Notes: generated by a model from the sequence alone, not told the origin. A DNA stretch of 64,000 nt from a virus (IMGVR_UViG_3300031952_000010:27512-91511); one strand, 5' to 3'; shown: positions 46,948-55,557, numbered from the stretch's first letter. A program made the numbers and translations.

Positions 46948-47333
46948 TGGAGGTAGAGGGGTTCGAACCCTCGTGTTGTACACCTTACCTATTAAGGACT
47001 ACACGCTTAGGATAACATTTTCTAATGTTCCAAAAATATTTAGTTTGTTCTTCACCATCGTAAACTAACAACCAATGGACGACTCGATTTTGGGTTCAGT
47101 CATTTTTCCACCTTTGTAAAGACTTCTGTTCCTAGGTTGTATGTCCACCGACCCGTATGGTGTTTCCTATATGTTAGGCAACAACCGCAGCGTCTTCACG
47201 GATTAATCCGATGGTCGCCATTTTGTCTAAAACGTTTCCGTTTACAGTTTACATCCGTAGATTTAAGTGATAGGATACATCTCACTGCGTGCCCCGAATA
47301 ACTAACAATGCCAGTCAATTCCAAGTTACCCCC
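46948..47333 (-). ncRNA. ssrA: tmRNA (SsrA)
   Basis: 386-nt minus-strand RNA. The 7-bp acceptor pairs GGGGGTA (5', 47333-47327) with TACCTCC (3', 46955-46949), discriminator A, no CCA. The T-arm is GAGGG-TTCGAAC-CCCTC. The 5' end continues ACTTGGAATTGACTGG, the conserved tmRNA start, and CTAAGCGTGTAG lies before the T-arm as in other tmRNAs. The reading frame appears to be GCG ACC ATC GGA TTA... to GCC TAA, giving a tag ending REDAAVVA; the resume codon is not certain (KM may precede ATIGL). tmRNA frees stalled ribosomes and tags the product for proteolysis. It has its own promoter, boxA and terminator. Confidence 0.95.
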
Positions 47334-47336
47334 ATA

Positions 47337-47389
47337 TGTTAAAGAACTTATTTCTCCTACAAAGATAGTAAAGTTTTCTCAATTACCAA
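47337..47389 (-). promoter_or_regulatory. tmRNA promoter and boxA-like element
   Basis: Minus strand: TTG (47389-47387), 19-nt spacer, TATCTTTG (47367-47360), then GTTCTTTAACA (47347-47337) ending 3 nt before the tmRNA. The -33 to -7 stretch (TTTGGTAATTGAGAAAACTT, then TACTATCTTTG) resembles the giant RNA promoters. Confidence 0.8.
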
Positions 47390-47421
47390 ACTATTTTATA
47401 TTTATATGTAAATAAATATTT

Positions 47422-48786
47422 GTGAAAGATTCAAAAAACGCTAAGATACTATTTGAAAATGAGTATGTCGTATTGGTACAGGTATTCAATAAGAATGCCG
47501 CAACCTATTACGGGCCCCCCAAGGTTACTGAATTATATGACCAAGATTTTAGTCATGGTGATTTATATTTTGCCGTGAGTAAATATAATCCTGGCCCTGA
47601 GTACATATACACACTATACAAACCTACAGATGGTGAACTTAAATATTATTCAGGTGACGTTTTAAAATCTGAAAGTTACGACAACATCACATTTAAGTAT
47701 CCATACCTAAAACCGTATGTTCAAGATATTAGGGGGAATAGTGAAATATATGATTTATTATTGAAAATTAAAAACGGTCAAAAGGTTAATAACTGGGACG
47801 CTAATAGATTTGACCCAATTGTGTACGATATTAAGTTTAACGAACAAACACCTGGTAAAAGTAGAGTTAAATTAAAATTTGACGATTATGAGGATTATTG
47901 GAAATTATTTGATTTAAAAGATGGTGATATTTGGTTTGGAAATTACATATATTCTAATTATGATTCTTACGAATTTGAAAGCGCAGATTTTGCTGATGAG
48001 GATTGGAAAGAGGGTTATTTATTACGTGAATTAAATGACGAAAACCAAATTAAATTAAAAGAAATTTTAACACTATTATCTCCAGAACTATCTCAATTAC
48101 GAAATGATGAAGAATGGAAAAAGGCTTCTAATTTATTATTAACAACATTTGAACGTGAATCTGAAGAAATTAAGTATGAATGGTTATCAGAAAAAAATAA
48201 CTGTAAAGAACGAGGAGCACGTAAGATGATTGAGGACGATTGTTGTAATTTTTTTCAAAATTATGGAATATTCAATATGGGTAGTTGTTTTTATAGTTAT
48301 GTGACGACAGTATCGGTATTATTATCTTTATATAAAATGGTTGATGAAAGACATTTCACGGTTAGTGAGGTTTTAAGTGATATTGGTCATAAATCAGGAA
48401 ATATTGGTGGATGGGAAGAATATTCTTATGAACAAGATTGTATTGATTTTGACGATGAATCTTTCAATCGTAGTTGTGGTTGGCAATTAGATAAGATGTT
48501 TACTAAACTTGAAGATTCTGAAGAATTTGAGGATATTAAAAAATTCTCAGATAATGCGTCAAAAATTTTAAGTAAGTACGACATGGAAACTAATTACAAA
48601 TTACCTAAAGACGAATCAAGAACATTTAGAATTATTAAAATAGACCCAAAAACTAATAAAATCCATGTTGTAGTTTCTAAGAAGGGTGAGTATCAAGGTG
48701 AACAAAGAAGTTATGATTTTGAAAATTTTGACCAATTTTTACATCAACCCGAATTATTTGAAAATAGATTTGTTAAAGTAAAGTAA
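47422..48786 (+). CDS. hypothetical protein, GTG start
   Basis: 454-aa protein (MKDSKNAKILFENEYVVLVQVFNKNAATYYGP...). A GTG start is inferred, as no in-frame ATG lies nearer; TATTTAT is 16 nt upstream. The N-terminal 110 residues are beta-rich. A central Cys-rich helical part (CKERGARKMIEDDCCNFFQNYGIFNMGSCFYSY) and an acidic C-terminus follow. No domain recognised. It may be a virion protein. Confidence 0.65.
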   Translation: MKDSKNAKILFENEYVVLVQVFNKNAATYYGPPKVTELYDQDFSHGDLYFAVSKYNPGPEYIYTLYKPTDGELKYYSGDVLKSESYDNITFKYPYLKPYVQDIRGNSEIYDLLLKIKNGQKVNNWDANRFDPIVYDIKFNEQTPGKSRVKLKFDDYEDYWKLFDLKDGDIWFGNYIYSNYDSYEFESADFADEDWKEGYLLRELNDENQIKLKEILTLLSPELSQLRNDEEWKKASNLLLTTFERESEEIKYEWLSEKNNCKERGARKMIEDDCCNFFQNYGIFNMGSCFYSYVTTVSVLLSLYKMVDERHFTVSEVLSDIGHKSGNIGGWEEYSYEQDCIDFDDESFNRSCGWQLDKMFTKLEDSEEFEDIKKFSDNASKILSKYDMETNYKLPKDESRTFRIIKIDPKTNKIHVVVSKKGEYQGEQRSYDFENFDQFLHQPELFENRFVKVK

Positions 48787-48800
48787 TTTACTTATCTTTG
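48770..48800 (+). promoter_or_regulatory. Bacteroidota-type promoter, leaderless context
   Basis: TTG (48770-48772), 20-nt spacer, TATCTTTG (48793-48800), ATG at 48805. Confidence 0.8.
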
Positions 48801-48804
48801 GCTT

Positions 48805-49635
48805 ATGGAGAGAAACTATCAATTACTAAAGGACGTTTTGTCGGTCCCAACAAAGACATATAAGGAAGACCGAATGATTGAGTTTTTAGTTAATTGGTTA
48901 ACTGAAAACCAAATACCATTTCAGGTTGACGAACACCGAAATATTTACGCGACTAAAACATCTCAGGATATTACTGAAGATTTCTATTTCCCGTGTGTTA
49001 TTGCTCATACTGACACCGTACATCAATTAGATGTAATCAACGTCAGAGAAATGGAATTACCTAACGCTCAGGGGATAATTAAACCATCATTAAAAGCATT
49101 CAACGATTTTGGTGAACCAACAGGGATTGGTGGTGATGATAAATGTGGCGTTTACGCATGTTTAGAATTACTAAAAGAATTACCAAATCTTAAAGCAGCA
49201 TTTTTTGTTTCTGAAGAAACAGGTTGTCACGGTTCAAAACAAGCCGATAAAAATTTCTTCGAGAACGTAGGATACGGGATTCAATTTGACGCACCTGAGA
49301 ACTGGATGGTTAGTGAGTTCTGTATGGGTGTTCAGTTATTTGGTCGAGATACAGAGTTCTTTAAATCATGTGATGAGGTATTAACAGAAACATTTAATCC
49401 TGATAGAAAATATCAATCTCACCCATACACAGATGTGTACGCACTGAAGAACACATTTGACTTCTCGTGTATTAACTTCTCAATTGGGTACTACGACTAC
49501 CACACTAAAGAAGAATACGTTGTAATCGAAGATGTTTATAACGGAATCAAAACGGGTAAAGAATTAATTGAAAAATTAGGTAACGTAAAATACCCATTCA
49601 AATCAAAACCACGATATAGTCATTTATTTGACTAA
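48805..49635 (+). CDS. M20/M42-type zinc aminopeptidase-like protein
   Basis: 276-aa protein with the metal-ligand series of the M20 clan: VIAHTDTVHQ (H, D), GGDDKCGVYACLEL (bridging D), VSEETGCHGS (catalytic EE pair). It is shorter than typical PepT (about 400 aa) and seems to lack the separate dimerisation domain. It may trim peptides, for example the products of ClpC- or tmRNA-linked degradation; that link is inference. A leaderless-type promoter suggests early expression. Confidence 0.85.
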   Translation: MERNYQLLKDVLSVPTKTYKEDRMIEFLVNWLTENQIPFQVDEHRNIYATKTSQDITEDFYFPCVIAHTDTVHQLDVINVREMELPNAQGIIKPSLKAFNDFGEPTGIGGDDKCGVYACLELLKELPNLKAAFFVSEETGCHGSKQADKNFFENVGYGIQFDAPENWMVSEFCMGVQLFGRDTEFFKSCDEVLTETFNPDRKYQSHPYTDVYALKNTFDFSCINFSIGYYDYHTKEEYVVIEDVYNGIKTGKELIEKLGNVKYPFKSKPRYSHLFD

Positions 49636-49640
49636 CAAAA

Positions 49641-49667
49641 AACCCCTCCGTAAGGTGGGGTTATTTT
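49641..49667 (+). terminator. Rho-independent terminator
   Basis: AACCCC-10nt-GGGGTT then TATTTTTT. Confidence 0.75.
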
Positions 49668-49687
49668 TTGTTTATTAACGAACATAA

Positions 49688-49712
49688 AAAAAGGGGGTTA
49701 TTCAACCCCTTT
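49688..49712 (-). terminator. terminator of the clpC-like gene
   Basis: Minus strand: AGGGGTTGAATAACCCCCT then seven Ts. It overlaps the last codons of the gene. Confidence 0.8.
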
Positions 49713-51740
49713 TCTTTTTCTTATAACTTTCTTTCCATCTTTGAATTTGACATCCCCATTTTCACTGATTAAAGTGTATTCGATATTTTCTTGGATGTTA
49801 CTCTTAAGAACTTCTTCCGAGATAAAATCTTCTATTTTATCCTGAATAGCCCTTTTTAGTGGACGAGCCCCGTACATCTCATCAAACCCAACCTCAGAAA
49901 TCATTTCAATAATAGAGTCATCAAATTTAATATTATATTTAAGACCTGTTAATCTTTCAGATAAAACATTCAACTCAAGTTTAACAATTTTTTTAACATC
50001 TTCTTTCACTAATGAATTGAAAATGATAACTTCATCAATACGATTTAAAAATTCAGGAGCGAAAAACTTCTTAAGTTCTTTCTTCAAAACTTCTCTTTTT
50101 TGTTCTTCCTCAACATAAGAACTTGAGTTAGTTTTAAAACCTACACCAGCTCCAAAATCTTGTAGTTTTTTAACTCCAACATTCGATGTCATGATGATAA
50201 TACAGTTTTTGAAATTAATCTTTCTTCCCATACCATCAGTAAGGTGACCGTCATCCAACACTTGTAATAATGTTGAGAATATGTCTTTGTTTGCCTTTTC
50301 AATCTCGTCAAACAAAATTACCGAGTAAGGTTTGTTCTTAACTTGTTCAGTTAATTGACCACCTTCATCATAACCTACATATCCTGGAGGTGCCCCAATT
50401 AATCTTGAAATACTATGTTTTTCTTGGTATTCAGACATGTCCACACGAATCATATTTTCTTCACTACCAAACATTTGTTTTGCCAATTGTTTTGCCAAGT
50501 AGGTTTTACCCACACCAGTTGAGCCAAGGAAAATAAATGAACCTATTGGTTTGTTAGGGTCTTTAATACCTAATCTGTTTCGTCTGATTGACTTAGCAAT
50601 TTTCATAACCGCTTCAGATTGTCCAATTACTTTGTCAGATAAACTACTGTCTAATTGACTTAATAACATTGTTTCATCGGCGTTTAATTTACTAATAGGA
50701 ATTTTGGTCATGTTTGAAACAACCTCATAAACCAACTCAATAGAAACTTCTTTCTTCTTAACTTGAAGTTCATCTTCAAATTTTTTCTTCTCAATATCTA
50801 ATTTATTAAGAATACGTTTTTCTTTATCACGTAAGTTTGCCGCCTCCTCGTAATTTTGTTTTTTAACTACCTCAAGTTTTTCAATTTTAACATCCGCAGC
50901 CTCTTGCTTTAATTTCTCAATAATTTCAGGCATTTTAATCTCAACCTGACATCTTGCACCAACCTCATCAATAATGTCAAATGCCTTATCAGGGAACTCT
51001 CTATCAGTGATATATCTTGCCGCCAAATCAACACATACAGAAAGTACTTCATCAGTATAGGACACCTTATGAAATGTTTCGTACTTGTCTTTAACATTTT
51101 TAAGAATTTCTAATGTTTCTTCTTTTGTTGAAGCGTCAACAATAACCTTTTGGAATCGTCTTTCTAAAGCTCCGTCTTTCTCAAAGTTCTTACGATACTC
51201 GTCAAGAGTTGTAGCACCAACACATTGAATTTCTCCACGAGCAAGTGCTGGTTTAAAGATATTTGATGCGTCTAAAGAACCTGATGAATTACCAGCTCCA
51301 ACAATAGTGTGAATCTCATCAATAAACACAATGATATTTGGGGCGTTTTGTAATTCTTCAATAATTACCTTCATACGTTCCTCAAACTGACCACGATATT
51401 TTGTACCTGCAACGATTGAAGTCATATCTAAAGACACTATTCTTTTGTCCATTAAATTTCTCGGACATTCACCGTTAAAAATTTTAATAGCTAATCCTTC
51501 TACGATTGCGGTTTTACCACAACCAGGTTCACCAATAATAATAGGGTTGTTTTTCTTTCTACGAGAAAGAATTTGAGCTATTCTCGTAATTTCTCTCTCT
51601 CTACCAACTACAGGGTCTAACTTACCTTGTTCGGCTAATTTGATTAAATCTCTACTGAAGTTATCCAACACAGGTGTTGAAGAGTCAGATGTTGATTTAG
51701 GTGGGTTATTCTTTCCCCCATTGTCCATGGATTCTATCAT
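49698..51740 (-). CDS. clpC: ClpC-like Hsp100 AAA+ unfoldase lacking the N-domain
   Basis: 680-aa protein with two AAA+ modules. First: GEPGCGKT (70-77), VFIDEIHTIVGAG, GATTLDEYRK. Then a short UVR-like middle segment (KLEVVKKQNYEEAANLRDKEKRIL), characteristic of ClpC. Second: GSTGVGKT, DEIEKAN, MTSNVG and the sensor-2 GARPLKRAIQ. After MTSNVG there is a VGF tripeptide (GAGVGFKTN), the ClpP-docking loop of ClpC/ClpA, so partnership with host ClpP is plausible. The N-terminal Clp_N repeat domain is missing and replaced by a Ser/Thr/Pro-rich 25-residue stretch, so adaptor and substrate choice should differ from host ClpC. Confidence 0.93.
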   Translation of the reverse strand: MIESMDNGGKNNPPKSTSDSSTPVLDNFSRDLIKLAEQGKLDPVVGREREITRIAQILSRRKKNNPIIIGEPGCGKTAIVEGLAIKIFNGECPRNLMDKRIVSLDMTSIVAGTKYRGQFEERMKVIIEELQNAPNIIVFIDEIHTIVGAGNSSGSLDASNIFKPALARGEIQCVGATTLDEYRKNFEKDGALERRFQKVIVDASTKEETLEILKNVKDKYETFHKVSYTDEVLSVCVDLAARYITDREFPDKAFDIIDEVGARCQVEIKMPEIIEKLKQEAADVKIEKLEVVKKQNYEEAANLRDKEKRILNKLDIEKKKFEDELQVKKKEVSIELVYEVVSNMTKIPISKLNADETMLLSQLDSSLSDKVIGQSEAVMKIAKSIRRNRLGIKDPNKPIGSFIFLGSTGVGKTYLAKQLAKQMFGSEENMIRVDMSEYQEKHSISRLIGAPPGYVGYDEGGQLTEQVKNKPYSVILFDEIEKANKDIFSTLLQVLDDGHLTDGMGRKINFKNCIIIMTSNVGVKKLQDFGAGVGFKTNSSSYVEEEQKREVLKKELKKFFAPEFLNRIDEVIIFNSLVKEDVKKIVKLELNVLSERLTGLKYNIKFDDSIIEMISEVGFDEMYGARPLKRAIQDKIEDFISEEVLKSNIQENIEYTLISENGDVKFKDGKKVIRKRKGVE

Positions 51741-51840
51741 ATTTTGTTTTTTAGTTAATTATAAGGATTAATTTTGTATTTTCAACTACAGGTACAAAGG
51801 TAAGAAAAATATCTAAATTAAAAAATTTAATTTTTGGTTA

Positions 51841-51847
51841 TATTTAT
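51841..51847 (+). promoter_or_regulatory. TATTTAT late-promoter-like element
   Basis: TATTTAT, 4 nt before ATG 51852. Confidence 0.5.
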
Positions 51848-51851
51848 GAAT

Positions 51852-52187
51852 ATGATAAAACACTATACCAAATATATTGAGACTCTTGGTGCCGACGAAG
51901 AACTTATAGAAACCTATAAGAATCTTAGACAGGCCTTTCAAAGAGAAGGATGGTCAGAAAAAGATTTAGAAAGTCCACCATACTACCCTCAAGATATTAT
52001 GAGGAACTTTCAAAGGTTTAGTAGTTTACATTCAAAATTATTCCAAGAATTAAAAAGTTTTTTTCCTGATATTGACCACAATGAATTTGTTGATTATCTT
52101 AGTGGTAAATTACAAATAATAGATTCAGAAACACCTTTACAAAATGGCAGTAAAAAAAGAAGAGATAATCGGGACGAAGATTATTAA
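51852..52187 (+). CDS. hypothetical protein
   Basis: 111-aa protein (MIKHYTKYIETLGADEELIETYKNLRQAFQREGWSEKDLES...). Start at ATG 51852 because of the TATTTAT-N4 spacing. Mostly helical, ending in a basic/acidic tail (GSKKRRDNRDEDY). It overlaps the next gene by 44 nt. First gene of the right-hand late operon. Confidence 0.65.
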   Translation: MIKHYTKYIETLGADEELIETYKNLRQAFQREGWSEKDLESPPYYPQDIMRNFQRFSSLHSKLFQELKSFFPDIDHNEFVDYLSGKLQIIDSETPLQNGSKKRRDNRDEDY

Positions 52188-52386
52188 TGAGATTGACTCA
52201 AGTAACTTAGTAAAAACTGAGTACGACACCGAAACCAAATTAATGGTGGTGGAATTTAAAAACGGTATGAAATATCAATATGATGCGGTTCCTCATGAAG
52301 TTTACACAAGATTTAGAATGAATGAATCTCAGGGTAAATTTTTTAATACCGAAATTTCTAAAAAATACAAATATACTAAACTTTAA
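52144..52386 (+). CDS. KTSC-domain protein
   Basis: 80-aa protein. DSSNLVKTEYDTETKLMVVEFKNGMKYQYDAVPHEVYTRFRMNESQGKFFNTEISKKYKYTKL fits the KTSC domain (named for the C-terminal part of some lysyl-tRNA synthetases), a small nucleic-acid-associated fold common in phages. Precise role unknown. Confidence 0.85.
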   Translation: MAVKKEEIIGTKIINEIDSSNLVKTEYDTETKLMVVEFKNGMKYQYDAVPHEVYTRFRMNESQGKFFNTEISKKYKYTKL

Positions 52387-52416
52387 TTATTATCAATACT
52401 CGACTATTTATTAGTA

Positions 52417-53712
52417 ATGAGTGATTTAAAAAGTATATTAACTAGTTTTCACGTACAAGACGAATTAAATCCTAAGATTTGGGATAATTCTATGGAGAAG
52501 ATGTCACCTAAAGTTAGGTCACGTCTACTTGAGATTGCTTATGAGTTCATAGAATTTTTAAAAGTTGATATTGTAGTATCAGACGTTATAATGACAGGGT
52601 CATTAGCCAACTATAACTGGTCAAAATTTTCAGATGTTGATTTACATATCTTAGTCGACTTTAATCAGTTCTCAAAAACCGAATTACCTTTATACGAAGA
52701 ATTATTTCAACTAAAAAAAACCATATATAACGACAAACACGATATCACCATCTACGGATATGAAGTTGAGTTATATGTTCAAAACGAAATTGAGGCTCAC
52801 TTTAGTAGTGGAGTGTATTCTGTTTTATTTGATACATGGGAAAATGAACCTAAAAAAGAAAATGTTAAAATTGACCTTGAATTGATTAAAAACAAATCAA
52901 AACAATGGATGGATATTATTGACGGTGTTATTGAAAGTGTTCAGGATGAATCTATTGATGATACTAAAAAAATTATCGACAAGTATAAGAAAAAACTTAA
53001 GAAATATAGAACTTGCGGATTGGAAGAAGGAGGTGAATATTCTGACGAAAACTTAGTATTCAAAGTATTACGAAGAAATGGGTATATTGAGAAATTATAC
53101 CAATATCAAGATAATCGTATTGATAAGGAATTATCATTGAAAGAATCTACAACAACTATCGGTGGTAATTTTAAAACTGATTTAGAAAACGGTCCAAAAA
53201 ATCATGGTAGTAGAAAATTAGGTAATTGGCAGTCGGATAACGCTTGGGATATTTTTGCACCTCCCAATACAGTTGTTAATTCATATACTAACGGTACTGT
53301 TACTAAAATTAGAGATACAGGAAAAAATTCTGGAAAAATTTTTGGAACACAAGTATCAATTAAAGGTGCTGAAGGATTTCCTGAAATTTTTTACACTCAC
53401 GTTAAAGATGTAAAACTAAAAAATGGTGATACTGTTAAAGTTGGTGATTACATTGGGGTTGTTTCTGAATGGGTTGGACATGATACAATGACTCACGTAC
53501 ACATAGGATTACCTTATGGTCAACATATCAGAGATTTGTTAAAAAATTCTGGAAAAATTTTTACCAATAAATTGGGTACTGATTATAAAGATGACAGTAA
53601 TAATGACAAAACAGATTACGATGAGCCTGTTATTACCAAAGGTAGTGAAGGAAGTAATAAAGAAGTTAATAATTGGCTAGAACCATTATTATCGACATTA
53701 GGATTTAAATAA
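52417..53712 (+). CDS. fusion of nucleotidyltransferase domain and M23 peptidase
   Basis: 431-aa protein. Residues about 30-235 are a minimal nucleotidyltransferase: VIMTGSLANYNWSKFSDVDLHILVDF gives the GS and DxD motifs, with a later VELYVQ strand. Residues about 245-385 are an M23 (LytM) endopeptidase: HGSRKLGNWQSDNAWDIFAPPNTVV (H, D) and THVHIGLPYG (HxH). The tail WLEPLLSTLGFK matches the tail of the M15 protein at 43642. Separate families that transfer nucleotides and cut cell wall are rarely joined. The peptidase probably acts at entry or lysis; the nucleotidyltransferase target is unknown. Confidence 0.85.
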   Translation: MSDLKSILTSFHVQDELNPKIWDNSMEKMSPKVRSRLLEIAYEFIEFLKVDIVVSDVIMTGSLANYNWSKFSDVDLHILVDFNQFSKTELPLYEELFQLKKTIYNDKHDITIYGYEVELYVQNEIEAHFSSGVYSVLFDTWENEPKKENVKIDLELIKNKSKQWMDIIDGVIESVQDESIDDTKKIIDKYKKKLKKYRTCGLEEGGEYSDENLVFKVLRRNGYIEKLYQYQDNRIDKELSLKESTTTIGGNFKTDLENGPKNHGSRKLGNWQSDNAWDIFAPPNTVVNSYTNGTVTKIRDTGKNSGKIFGTQVSIKGAEGFPEIFYTHVKDVKLKNGDTVKVGDYIGVVSEWVGHDTMTHVHIGLPYGQHIRDLLKNSGKIFTNKLGTDYKDDSNNDKTDYDEPVITKGSEGSNKEVNNWLEPLLSTLGFK

Positions 53713-53794
53713 ATGATTCAATTACGTTAGAACGATAACATTTTTGATTCTGAATATATTTATATATAAATTAATTTAAAAAAAAAACAAAATA

Positions 53795-55147
53795 ATGGGA
53801 AACTTAAAACCAATTGGAAGTGAAAAATTACAAGGTATGGATAAAATCAATCGTATCATTGAAATTTCTAGATATAACGAAAATACTCCGACGCCTATAA
53901 ATGAAGATAAATCAATCGAATATAGAAAGACTTTATCTGACGGAAACAATTATCTAATTGTTAAAGAAAAAAATGGATATGTGATTAAAAAATCACTAAC
54001 CGAATCTGCTGGTGAAAATGATTACTTAGAACCAATGAAAAATAGAAAATACTATTCTTCTTATTCACAAGCATTCAAACGTCTTAACTTAATCGCTAAA
54101 GAGGTTAATGTTAATGAAGGGTATGAATCAAATGTTTCATTATTTGGTGAGAGTGATATTGATGAAAAAGCGGCAACAAAATACATTTTAAAAATGGGTG
54201 AAACTAAGGAACAAGCGGCTCCCGCACCTGCTCCCGCACCTGCTCCCGCACCTGCTCCCGCACCTGCTCCCGCACCTGCTCCCGCACCTGCACCTGCACC
54301 GACAGATGACTTAGGTATGGAGGATGAATTAGGTATGGAAGAACCTGAAGGTGACGAAATGGAACAACCTGAAGAGGATGAAGTTATAACATTAAAAGTT
54401 ATTCAAAAATTAACAGGTAAATTAGCTCAGAAGTTAAGAGCTTTCCAAGATACTCAAGAAGATGAGGAACCAATGACATCTAAGGACATTAAATATGTTG
54501 TTAATTCTATATTATCGGCATTAAATTTAGAATCATTAGACGAAGAAGATAAAGAAGATATTTTAAATAAAATTGAAGGTGTCGAATCTGATGAAGAATT
54601 TGGTGGTGAAGAAATGGGTATAGAAGAACCTGAAGGTGACGAAATGGGTATGGAAGAACCTGAAGGTGAAATGGCTGAGGGTGATTCTGGTATGTTTGAT
54701 GATGAAGATGAAGCACTTTCTGCAGGTAAAAAATTGACGGATAAAATTTTTGGTGAAGGTCATGATGAAGAAGATGGTGAAGAATACCATTCAAAAATTA
54801 AAGGTGTTAACCCAAAACATGGTAAACACATGGAAGATGTTATCGAAGGACTTTTTACCGAATCTAAAGTTGACAATATATTAAAAAAATATTTTAAAGT
54901 TGAGGAAAACGAACGTAATTTAATTGAGGCTAAAAAACAAAAACTTAATTTAATTAAAGAAAACAAATCAAAAACAATTAGTAAAATTAAGATTGTTTCT
55001 GAAAGTATTTCTCAAGAAGTTGCATCAACTAAATTGGTCTCTAAATACCCTAACGCTAAATTAGTAGGTAAAACAAATCATAAAAATTTAGTTTTTGAAA
55101 TGAACAATAAACAACTTAGAGTTACTGTTAAAGGTCAGATACTATAA
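53795..55147 (+). CDS. acidic structural/scaffold-like protein with Ala-Pro repeat
   Basis: 450-aa protein. N-terminus MGNLKPIGSEKLQGMDKINRIIEISRYNE is a variant of the shared motif. A 30-residue Ala-Pro rod (about 143-170) is encoded by 12-bp DNA repeats. Acidic Gly/Met/Glu repeats follow (GMEEPEGDEM-type). The C-terminal 130 residues are basic and helical (FTESKVDNILKKYFKVEENERNLIEAKKQKLNLIKEN). Position before the packaging genes suggests a head or scaffold role. Confidence 0.65.
   Translation: MGNLKPIGSEKLQGMDKINRIIEISRYNENTPTPINEDKSIEYRKTLSDGNNYLIVKEKNGYVIKKSLTESAGENDYLEPMKNRKYYSSYSQAFKRLNLIAKEVNVNEGYESNVSLFGESDIDEKAATKYILKMGETKEQAAPAPAPAPAPAPAPAPAPAPAPAPAPAPTDDLGMEDELGMEEPEGDEMEQPEEDEVITLKVIQKLTGKLAQKLRAFQDTQEDEEPMTSKDIKYVVNSILSALNLESLDEEDKEDILNKIEGVESDEEFGGEEMGIEEPEGDEMGMEEPEGEMAEGDSGMFDDEDEALSAGKKLTDKIFGEGHDEEDGEEYHSKIKGVNPKHGKHMEDVIEGLFTESKVDNILKKYFKVEENERNLIEAKKQKLNLIKENKSKTISKIKIVSESISQEVASTKLVSKYPNAKLVGKTNHKNLVFEMNNKQLRVTVKGQIL
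54216..54300 (+). repeat. 12-bp tandem repeat coding for Ala-Pro
   Basis: GCTCCCGCACCT repeated about six times with a shortened end. Slippage could vary its length between isolates. Confidence 0.9.
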
Positions 55148-55557
55148 TGAGTTATTTAATATATGTTAATGAATTAGGCCCTAACTATAAGGGTGATAAC
55201 ATATATGAATTCATATTTTCTGACACTTTAGAAAAAATATGGGGGGATAATTGGGAATCAAAACCGTCAAACGGTTACCCACTACCACCTGATTTAGAAT
55301 TCATACGAAAAGTAGGGAGTCTAAAAGATGACCAAGTTACATTATCAGTTATCCAAAATTCTGATTATTTCTCAATGATGGATTCTATGGATGGAGTAAT
55401 TGCGATGGCTTGGGAGAACGAAAGTGATGATGTCGATTTTGACCATCAAAAAAGATTGGTGTTTAGATTCGGTGACGAAGAAACCACAGTCAAAGATAAA
55501 TTATATGAACGTGATATCGTTTTAGAATTTGAAAAAAAGGTTGTCTATGAAAACTAA
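55147..55557 (+). CDS. hypothetical conserved late protein
   Basis: 136-aa protein (MSYLIYVNELGPNYKGDNIYEFIFSDTLEKIWGDNWESKPSNGYPLPPDLEFIRKVGSL...). Predicted alpha/beta, acidic. The ATG shares a base with the preceding stop, and its end overlaps the next gene. The pattern recurs beside packaging genes of large phages. Function unknown. Confidence 0.75.
   Translation: MSYLIYVNELGPNYKGDNIYEFIFSDTLEKIWGDNWESKPSNGYPLPPDLEFIRKVGSLKDDQVTLSVIQNSDYFSMMDSMDGVIAMAWENESDDVDFDHQKRLVFRFGDEETTVKDKLYERDIVLEFEKKVVYEN

Noticed and set aside
54507-54966. Minus-strand frames opposite the acidic scaffold-like gene
   Set aside because: His/Phe-rich shadows of Asp/Glu-rich coding on the plus strand.
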